Source of the DNA: Planctomycetota bacterium
GTDB lineage: Bacteria > Planctomycetota > B15-G4 > JADJEK01
DNA: 13,726 nt
NCBI GenBank assembly: GCA_016709145.1
Contig: JADJEK010000020.1
Span: 1 to 13,726 of the forward strand
Direction of reading: 5' to 3'
A program made the translations under genes and the position numbers. Under the pieces are notes generated by a model. That model was not told where the DNA came from, searched no databases, and was given only the letters and a program-made list of their open reading frames with translations. This document shows positions 1 through 6,549 of the stretch, one piece after another. Position 1 is the stretch's first letter. The number at the start of each line of letters is the position of its first letter.

Positions 1-1330
1 TGTGGTTCAGGACCGGACTACTACTACTTCCAACCTGCGATGGTCACGGTGGGAGCGCTGGCAAGCAGTGGCTGACGTGGACGCGCGACGGTCGGCGCAC
101 GCACATCTTCAATCCGTCGGTGTTCGGGCAGGCGTCGTCGCCTGGGTCCTGATCGCGACCGGCGCGACGACGCAGTACACGACTGGGCGAGGAGATCGCG
201 GTCTCGTTCGAATCGCTCGACCACATCTGGACGCTGCTGTTCCTGCTCGGCCTCGTGGTGCAGGACTGTTCCAGGTCACGCTGATGACGCTCGCGGGCGT
301 GTCGACGTTGCTCTGCTCAAGCCTCCAGTACACCGGCATGACCCGGTTCGTATTGGTTCGTGACGCTGAACATCGGCGCGACCGTGTTCCTCGGCATGCA
401 GCCTGCTGACTGGACCGATCCGTCGACGTCGCCGCGCACGAACGTCGGCCGCGTGATGTTCGGTTCGCTGTACGCGGTCGGTTACTTCATGTTGTTCCAG
501 GTGTCCGACGACCACGCGGTGCCGGTGTTCTGGGACAAGCTGCTGCCGGTGCCGATCCTGAACCTCTGCGTTCCGCTGTTCGACCGACCCGCGCGCGCGG
601 CGCCGTGGGGGCGGCTCAATCAGGCATGGGAGCGCGCGTTGAATCCGCACGCGTCGAACGCCGTGCATGACGGTCCGGGGCGCCGTGGCCGGGACGATGT
701 TGTGGACCAGGTTCATCCAGGGCCGCATCCGGGCAAGCGCTCGGCTTCTGGTCCGGCGGCCGAGGAGGGCTGTCCGCGCTGCACTAGAACCTGCTGCTCG
801 CGAACTACCGGGCTCAGTTCGAGTCCGCCGAGGCCAACGAGATCCTCGGGCGCGTGTACCACGAGGGCAAGTACGTCCGGCAGGACGACAAGGTCGCCGC
901 GGCCTACTTCGTGCGCGCGTGTCAGCTCGGCGCCGGCTCCGCTTGCGCGGTCCTCGGGCGTTGGCACCTCGAAGGGCACGCGGTCGTGCGCAACCCGAGC
1001 ATCGCGGCGCAGTACTTCGCGAAAGCCTGCGAACTCGGCAGCACGGCCGGCTGCGAAGGCGTCGTCGGTCAGTACCTGTTCCTCGGGCAACGCGTTTCGC
1101 AGGACATCGTCGTCGCCGCGCTCGACAAGCTCGAGACCATGCACCAGGCCGAAGAGACGGGCAATGCCGCGTTCTTGCTGGCATGCGCCTACGAGCGCGG
1201 GGCCGGCCGCCCGCAGGATCCGGCGCGAGCACTGGCGTTGTTCGAAGCCGGCTGCGCGAAGGGCAACACGCAGTGCTGCACCGAGGTTGCGCGCCTGCGC
1301 GAGACGGTCTCTCCGCCGCCCGCGAAGTGA
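1..1330 (+). CDS. RnfD/NqrB (UnbU)-like membrane protein with C-terminal Sel1 repeats; 5'-partial, frame-broken
   Basis: The gene runs in from the left edge and ends at TGA 1328-1330. Stitched across frames it reads YYYFQPAMVTVGAL (about 19-60), then HIFNPSVFG (102-128), several hydrophobic helices such as HIWTLLFLLGLVVQ (about 220-262), then TDPSTSPRTNVGR (about 415-453) and PVFWDKLLPVPILN (about 520-561). These are the conserved blocks of the RnfD/NqrB superfamily, closest to the UnbU-type proteins annotated as enediyne biosynthesis proteins. From about 815 the frame is clean and gives cysteine-rich Sel1 repeats (for example YFAKACELGSTAGC), resembling Hcp-type solenoids. At least five frame changes occur before about 790, plus an in-frame TAG at 784-786 where GAG (Glu) would fit. 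The membrane part probably sits in the inner membrane, but no electron-transfer cofactor motif is visible, so a redox role is unproven. The family call is fairly safe; the exact function is not. Confidence 0.72.
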
Positions 1331-1446
1331 CGCGAGGTCGACAGAGCTCGTGCGGCCCGTCCGCCGAGCCGATCGTGCGCGAAGTGCTCGGCATGTTCTG
1401 ACGGCGCCGGCGGATACTCTCGCGGTCCTGCGAGCTACGTGAGGTG

Positions 1447-1463
1447 CCGACCCGCTGGGTCGG
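1447..1463 (+). other. Small hairpin between the Sel1 gene and the next gene
   Basis: CCGACCC and GGGTCGG form a perfect 7-base stem around a GCT loop, 34 bases before the ATG at 1497. There is no T-run after it, so it is not a canonical intrinsic terminator. It could be a weak terminator for the preceding gene or a leader structure for the following one. Rest of the 166-base gap: no convincing promoter; a GATACT hexamer at 1413-1418 lacks a -35 partner. Confidence 0.25.
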
Positions 1464-1496
1464 TGACCCTCGGCCGCGGGACTCCGGGAGAACGCC

Positions 1497-2444
1497 ATGA
1501 TCGACGTCGTTTCGAGCTGCTCGTTGCTCGCGGTGCTGGTCTGCGGGGCTCCGGGCGGCGGAGGCATCCAGCCGCCGCGTCCGGCGCCGACGTTTCCGCG
1601 CTCCGCACCGGCGTCGCCCCCGAGCGTGGTGCCGACGTCGCCACCGCCACCGCCGACCGGGGGGGTGTTCGGCGGGCACGATCCACTCGATCGCAAGTTG
1701 CGTGTCGACCGGGATCGTCTGCGTGAGCTCGCGGACGACCAAGCGAACGACGTAGCACGGACCGCGACGCCGATCGTCGTGGCCGGCGCACTCGGCGACC
1801 GCCTCGCACTCGATCTGTCGAAGCGGGCCGCGGCCGCATTCGAGTTCGATGCCGTCCGCGGTACGCGCTTCGAGTTCGTGGCGCGCATCGACGGTGGTCG
1901 CGCCAGCGGCACGATGAGTCTCTGCGATCCGGGCGGAGTGGTGCGCGCCGAAGTCGTCGTGTCGCCCGGCCGCGTCGCGCGACTCGATGCGTTCGTGGCG
2001 ACCTCGACCGGGACGTACCGGCTCGAGCTGCGACCACAGCCGGGCGACGCGCGCGGGACCCTGCTGGTCTCGACCAAGGCCTTCGCGCCTGCCGACGTCG
2101 TCGAGACCGTGACTCTCGCGGACGGCCGCCCGGTCGCGTTCACGCTGTCCGGTGTGCGAGGTCGTTCGTTGCGCTCGGCGGTCCTGCGCATGCCGAGCGG
2201 CGCGGCGTCGCCGCGGCCCTACGTGGACCTGGCATCGCCGTCCGGCGTCGTCGTGCGCGTCGCCTCACGTGTCGTCGAGGGCGACCCGACGCGGATCGAA
2301 CTCGACGCGGTCGCACTCGACGAACTCGGCGAGTGGACGCTGCGGATCGCCGACCTCAGTCGCGAAGAGCGCGCGGGGTCGCTGACGCTCGCGTTCGAGG
2401 AGCAAAAGCCCGGGCGCAAGTCGATCGAGTTCGAGAACCCCTGA
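1497..2444 (+). CDS. Exported protein with proline-rich linker and PPC-like beta domains, unknown function
   Basis: 315 aa, unbroken reading frame with strong GC3 bias. The ATG at 1497 is preceded by GGGAG six bases upstream. The N-terminus has a short hydrophobic core (SLLAVLVCGA, residues 8-17) but no basic residues before it, so signal peptide or lipoprotein status is weak. Residues 25-55 are rich in Pro, Ser and Thr (a PPPPP run near 50), a typical extracytoplasmic linker. Two beta-rich stretches follow, about residues 105-190 and 200-305. Both have the pattern of bacterial pre-peptidase C-terminal (PPC) domains: a hydrophobic FEFVARI-type strand, a SLCDPGG or DLASPSG turn, and a closing GTYRLELRP or GEWTLRIAD strand. 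No catalytic domain is present. The product is probably periplasmic or surface located. It could be an assembly or binding partner; function unknown. Confidence 0.72.
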   Translation: MIDVVSSCSLLAVLVCGAPGGGGIQPPRPAPTFPRSAPASPPSVVPTSPPPPPTGGVFGGHDPLDRKLRVDRDRLRELADDQANDVARTATPIVVAGALGDRLALDLSKRAAAAFEFDAVRGTRFEFVARIDGGRASGTMSLCDPGGVVRAEVVVSPGRVARLDAFVATSTGTYRLELRPQPGDARGTLLVSTKAFAPADVVETVTLADGRPVAFTLSGVRGRSLRSAVLRMPSGAASPRPYVDLASPSGVVVRVASRVVEGDPTRIELDAVALDELGEWTLRIADLSREERAGSLTLAFEEQKPGRKSIEFENP

Positions 2445-2473
2445 CCGCCGTCCCGTGCCGCGGGGCAGCCTGC

Positions 2474-2506
2474 GTGAGCGAATCGCACGCGACCGGTGTC
2501 GCTCAC
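2474..2506 (+). terminator. Possible stem-loop terminator after the PPC-like gene
   Basis: GTGAGCGA (2474-2481) and TCGCTCAC (2499-2506) are perfect 8-base complements with a 17-base loop, starting 30 bases after the stop at 2444 and ending 55 bases before the kinase start. There is no clear T-tract. The position suits a terminator or leader structure; the strength is modest. Confidence 0.3.
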
Positions 2507-2561
2507 CGGCGTGGTTTGGTCGAATGCGCCCCGCGGGTCGGAACGGTCGGTGGAGCGGGAC

Positions 2562-5158
2562 GTGGCGGACGGCAGGCGCTGGGAACGCACGAAGCAGATC
2601 GTCGGCGACGCCCTCGCGATGCCGGCGGCGGAGCGCGCCGCGTTCATCGAGGCGGAGTGCGGGGACGACACCGAGTTGCGCTCCGACGTGCTGTCGTTGC
2701 TGACGGTCGACACGAGCACACGCTTCCTACGGTCGCCCGACACCGCGCTGCGACGCGCGGCCCAACTCCCGCAGAATGTCGGCGTCGAACCGCTGCATCA
2801 CGTCGGCCCGTGGGAACTCCTCGAACTGCTCGGCCGCGGTGGCATGGGCGTCGTGCATCGCGCTCGCCATCGCGACGACGGACGGATCGCGGCGGTCAAG
2901 GTGCTGCCGTCGGTGCAATTGCCGACCGAGCACGAGGTGACGCGATTCGAGCGTGAAGTCGCCGCGGTTCGACGCCTCGACCATCCCGGCATCGTCAAGG
3001 TCTTCGACAGCGGCGAGGATCCGGCGTCGCGCTGGTTCGCGATGGAACTCGTCGGCGGACACGACCTCGCGCGCGAACTGCGCGCGTTGGCCGGCGCCGC
3101 GCCCGAGACCACTCCGTTCCTGCCGCCACGCGGGTCCGCGGGCTACGAGATCGCCGTGGCCGAACTCGTGGTGCGCGTGCTCGACGCGGTGCAGCATGCG
3201 CACGAGCACGGCGTGGTGCATCGCGATCTGAAGCCGAGCAACATCCTGCTCGACGCGCGGGACGAACCGAAGGTCGCGGACTTCGGGCTCGCGCGCGTGT
3301 CGACCGACACGACGATCACGCGCACGAGCGACGTCGGCGGTACGGCGCAGTACATGAGTCCCGAGCAGACCCGGTCGCTGCACGATCGGATCGACGCGCG
3401 CAGCGACGTCTGGTCGATGGGAGTGGTCCTCTACGAACTGTTGACGCTCACGCGACCGTTCGATGCGCCGACGCCGACCGCCGTGCAGCACGCGATCGTG
3501 ATGAACGACCCGGTCCCGCCGCACGAGCGCAATCGGCGCGTTCCGCGCGCGTTGTCGGCGATCTGCTTGCGCGCGTTGGAGAAGTCCCCGCAGCGCCGCT
3601 ATGCGAGCGCCCGTGCGTTCGCCGACGAGTTGCGCAAGTTCATCGCCGGCGAGACCATCGACGCCACGCTGCCGGGCATCGCGGCCCGCGCGCGCTCGAT
3701 CGGCCGGCGCCGTCGCGTGCCCTTGCTCGCTGCGGCCGCGGTGATCGTCTGCACCATCGCCGCGGTGTGGGGCTTCAGCGCATGGCAGCGCAACGTGCGC
3801 GCCGCCAAGCTGGTGGAGGACCTGGAGCGCGTGCTCGTCGGCGCTCCGTTCTCCCGCGGCGATCTCGCCGCGGTCGCGCGAGCTCGCGACGCGGTCGTCG
3901 AACTCGAAGCCGCACGCGGCGGCGATGCCGGCGCGCGGCGGACGATCGATCGATTCGCAGCCGAGCGCGACGCGTTCATCGCTCGACTCGACACCGAAGC
4001 CCAAGTGCACGAAGCCACGGCGCGCGCCGAAGCGCTGCCTTCGCGCGCTCGCGTCACCGCGGGCGCCACCGCCGTGCGGTTGTTCCAGGACCTGCATCTG
4101 CTCGATCCGACTTCGCAGCGCTACGCCGCGGGTGCGGACGTGGCGTGGAGTCTGCCCGTCGTCGCCGTCATCGCGCGCGATGACGGCGGCGCGCCGCGGC
4201 CGGCGACGCTCGAGATGATCACGCTCGACCTCGAGACGCGCGTCCCGCTCGCGCGATCGGTGCTCGGGCCCGCGGACCGGCCGTATGCGGTCGGAGCGGG
4301 ACACGCGCGCTTCGTCGTGCGGTTCGCGTCGGGCGACGTGCGCGAGTTCGACCGCGCGCCCGGCATCGACGCGATGCGCGTCACGCTCGACGCGACGCTG
4401 GTCGCGCACGCGCCGGGCACGCTCCGAAACTCGTCGACTTCGGCGGCGGCACGCTGCGGCTCGAACAGAAGCACGCCGATTCGGGCTGCTCGTCGATGAT
4501 CGGCGTCGAGGTGCGCGCCGCACCGTTCGCGCTCGCGGAGCACGAGACGACGATCGCGCAGTACCGCGCGTACATGGTCGCGACGCAGGCGCCGGCACCT
4601 CCGCATTGGGGTGACGACATGGAGCCGTGGTGGGACACGCTGCCGATCACGGGGTTGTCCCAACAGGAGATCGACGCGTACTTGGCCTGGGCCGGCATGC
4701 GCCTGCCCTCGCATGCGGAATGGGAGTTCGCGTTGACCGGTGGTGGGGTGCGCAAGTTCGCATGGGGCGACGAGAACGACCCGACGCGCGTGGTGTGCGG
4801 CAAGCCCGCGTTCCCGTCGTGGCGGTGGCTGATCGCGGGCGACTCGCCGGAGGCCGCGCGGGAACGTCGCGAAATCCTGCGGGACTACCTGCGCCCGGTG
4901 GGTTCGCTCCCCTCCGGGAACACGCCTGAAGGAGTCGCCGATCTGCTCGGAAACGTCGCAGAAGTCGTGTCCGGGCCGGTCGTCGGGTTCAACGGTGCGT
5001 TCACCGAGCAGCGGGACTTCGACCGGTTGCTGCTCGGTGGGAGCTCGACGTGCGATGCTGCCGCGGTCACCGTCACCCACGCGTTCGAATCGATGTTCGG
5101 ATCGCAGAATCGACCGGGTCTCGTGGGCTTTCGCTGCGCGCGCAGTCTCGAACCCTGA
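2562..5158 (+). CDS. Transmembrane Ser/Thr protein kinase with C-terminal FGE-sulfatase-like domain (one frameshift near 4423)
   Basis: About 865 aa when the frame is restored. I chose GTG 2562 because GGAG lies six bases upstream and the family usually begins just before RWERTKQIVGDALAMP; an in-frame GTG at 2496 is the alternative. Residues 6-60 are the short helical region found on many planctomycete kinases. The kinase core has the glycine loop GRGGMG (91-96), Lys113, HRDLKPSN (220-227), DFGLAR (240-245) and SPEQ; all catalytic residues are present, so it should be active. A single hydrophobic helix (about 385-405) separates the cytoplasmic kinase from the outer part. The exterior ends in an FGE-sulfatase domain (about 622-865): GGGTLRL, LPSHAEWEFA, FAWGDEN, LLGNVAEVV and GFRCAR. 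The frame is lost near 4423: the kinase frame runs to a TGA at 4497-4499, while the FGE frame is open from about 4425. The FGE part keeps GGSSTC but lacks the second active-site cysteine, so I infer a sensing rather than enzymatic role. Confidence 0.88.
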
Positions 5159-5186
5159 ACGCCGAGCACCGTGTCCGGTCGACATC

Positions 5187-5202
5187 CGATGGTTCGCCAT
5201 CG
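5187..5202 (+). promoter_or_regulatory. TTCG-loop hairpin directly before a ribosome binding site
   Basis: CGATGG - TTCG - CCATCG is a perfect 6-base stem with a TTCG tetraloop. It begins 29 bases after the stop at 5158 and ends right against the AGAAGGAG ribosome binding site (5203-5210) of the next gene. It may terminate the kinase transcript weakly, protect a processed 5' end, or tune translation. No T-tract follows. Confidence 0.35.
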
Positions 5203-5218
5203 AGAAGGAGCGATCGTC

Positions 5219-5758
5219 ATGGTTCACGCACTTTCGCATCGTGGTGTCTCGTCCCGAATCCGCGCCAGTGCCGACGACATCGTGTTGCGCGCGCGGCTCG
5301 CGCCGAACTTCTCGGGCTACGGCACGGAGGCCCGGCTCGCCAGCCGGGCCTCCGCCGCGGGCCACGAGACCGACCACCTCGGCGCCAGCCTCAGCCTCAC
5401 GCTCGAAGCGCTCGACGACGAGTTGGCCGCGTACCGCTGGAAGCTCGAGCGCGACGACCTCCGCTTCGATCGCATGCCGACGATCGCGGAGATGGTCACC
5501 ACGCTGAGCACGATCGTGCGCGAGGCGTATCCCGGCGGTGAGGTGGTGCCGGTCAGCCTCGAGCACATCCTGATGCCGCCGTTCGGCTGGGTCCGGGTCG
5601 GCGGTCGCCAAGCGTTGCCGCTGCCGGCCGTGGGCGCGGTGATCGCGCTGCACGAGAACGACGGCCACGGTGGTCCGGGTGCGCCGATCGGCTTCACGGC
5701 GACGGCGGGCGACGGCGGTCTGGTGCAGATCAGCGCTCTGCTGGTCCTGAGGCCGTGA
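5219..5758 (+). CDS. Hypothetical protein, 179 aa
   Basis: I do not recognise this protein. The ATG at 5219 has an excellent ribosome binding site (AGAAGGAG, 5203-5210, eight bases of spacing), and codon use matches its neighbours, so it is very likely real. The first half is predicted helical and charged (for example LTLEALDDELAAYRWKLERD, about residues 60-79). The second half is richer in beta-type sequence with Gly and Pro (EHILMPPFGWVRVGG, about 115-129) and ends in a hydrophobic strand, LVQISALLVLRP. There is no signal peptide, membrane helix or known motif. A 13-base perfect inverted repeat lies inside the coding sequence at 5325-5354. It follows the kinase by 60 bases and precedes another unknown gene in the same direction, so co-expression with either is possible. 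Confidence 0.7.
   Translation: MVHALSHRGVSSRIRASADDIVLRARLAPNFSGYGTEARLASRASAAGHETDHLGASLSLTLEALDDELAAYRWKLERDDLRFDRMPTIAEMVTTLSTIVREAYPGGEVVPVSLEHILMPPFGWVRVGGRQALPLPAVGAVIALHENDGHGGPGAPIGFTATAGDGGLVQISALLVLRP
5325..5354. repeat. 13-bp perfect inverted repeat inside a coding region
   Basis: CGGAGGCCCGGCT (5325-5337), loop CGCC (5338-5341), AGCCGGGCCTCCG (5342-5354). Every base of the arms pairs. It lies about 105 bases inside the 179-aa gene and encodes Thr-Glu-Ala-Arg-Leu-Ala-Ser-Arg-Ala-Ser. It looks like the stem of a high-GC terminator but has no T-tract and codon use across it is normal. A transcriptional pause, attenuator or translation-slowing structure is possible. Confidence 0.6.
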
Positions 5759-5785
5759 ACGCGAGGATCTCCGAGCATGCAACGG

Positions 5786-5814
5786 GACGAGGCACGCCAT
5801 GGGCGTGCCTCGTC
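5786..5814 (+). terminator. Probable terminator hairpin after the 179-aa gene
   Basis: GACGAGGCACGCC (5786-5798), loop ATG, GGCGTGCCTCGTC (5802-5814): a perfect 13-base stem that begins 28 bases after the stop at 5758. There is no T-tract, as is common in high-GC genomes. It lies in a 71-base gap if the next gene starts at ATG 5830. If that gene instead started at GTG 5755, the hairpin would be inside its coding region. Confidence 0.5.
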
Positions 5815-5829
5815 GCCGCGCTCGCGAGC

Positions 5830-6549
5830 ATGCCGGACGACACGACGACGCGAGCGCGGCGCTACTTCGCGGACATCGAGGCCCACTTCGACCTGCTGCT
5901 GTCGCCGTTCTCGGCCGTGCCGGTGCCGGCGCCGACGCGCGCGGAGTGGGTCGCCGCGGTCCACGAGCTGATGCTGGTGCTGCTCGAGCGACTGCGTCGG
6001 CGTGTCGGTGTGCCAGCGTCCGACGCGGGGGTCGCGATCGCGGCCCCGCCGCTGACGGCGAGACAACGGGCGACCGCACGCGCGACGGCCACGCTGCTGC
6101 GCGCGATCACGCTGCGAGCGTTCCCCGAGTTCGACGTCGACACCACGCGCTTCGCCGACGCGATGGAGCGCTACGCGAACGGGGAGTTGCGCTGGTTCTA
6201 CGACGTCCCGCTCGACGCTGGTGGACGTGCGCGATTCGTGGCCTGCGAGCCCGACAGCTCGTACCACGCGCTGTGGGCCGAGTTCGCGCTGCTCGCGCTC
6301 GAGCTGAGCGCCGAGCCCGAGTTCCAGCGGCGCTCGTTGCCGACGTACGTCGAGTCGATGCAGCTCTACGGCGAGGTCTACGTCGGGGCGCAGCCGAAGG
6401 CGGCGGTGGGCTCGCGTGGGTGGTTCGACACCACGCGGCAGGCGTCCCCGATCCTCAAGGAGCTGCTGCGCTGCGAATGCGGCGCGATGGGTCTGGACGC
6501 GCTCGTGGCGCGCCACGTCGTGCTGGTGCGGCGCTACTGCGCGGTGTGA
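5830..6549 (+). CDS. Hypothetical protein, about 239 aa
   Basis: Not recognised. The frame is open from GTG 5755, which would overlap the previous stop by four bases, but I prefer ATG 5830. The codons between 5755 and 5829 include five with A or T in third position clustered at the 5786-5814 hairpin, while the downstream codons are strongly GC3. The cost is that no strong ribosome binding site precedes 5830. The product looks soluble and mostly helical: helices around HELMLVLLERLRRRVG (about residues 45-60) and ARATATLLRAITLRAFPEFD (about 82-101), an aromatic segment GELRWFYDVPLD (about 119-130), then YHALWAEFALLALELSAEPE. Several cysteines sit near the end (RCECGAMG, then YCAV). No signal peptide or membrane helix. 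The 3' end overlaps the opposing cca gene by 16 bases. Confidence 0.68.
   Translation: MPDDTTTRARRYFADIEAHFDLLLSPFSAVPVPAPTRAEWVAAVHELMLVLLERLRRRVGVPASDAGVAIAAPPLTARQRATARATATLLRAITLRAFPEFDVDTTRFADAMERYANGELRWFYDVPLDAGGRARFVACEPDSSYHALWAEFALLALELSAEPEFQRRSLPTYVESMQLYGEVYVGAQPKAAVGSRGWFDTTRQASPILKELLRCECGAMGLDALVARHVVLVRRYCAV

Noticed and set aside
276..1742. 488-codon open frame on the minus strand
   Set aside because: Arg-rich, low-complexity translation antisense to the RnfD-Sel1 and PPC-like genes; a GC-rich shadow frame with no family signal.
2727..4598. 623-codon minus-strand open frame
   Set aside because: Lies antisense to the kinase, whose motifs are unmistakable; the translation is Arg/His-rich without domains.
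4496..5158. Separate FGE-sulfatase gene starting at ATG 4496 with an ATGA overlap
   Set aside because: The FGE fold begins upstream of this ATG in the same frame, so the start would truncate the domain; a frameshift explains it better.
4121..6079. 652-codon minus-strand open frame
   Set aside because: Spans several real plus-strand genes antisense and reads as compositionally biased sequence.
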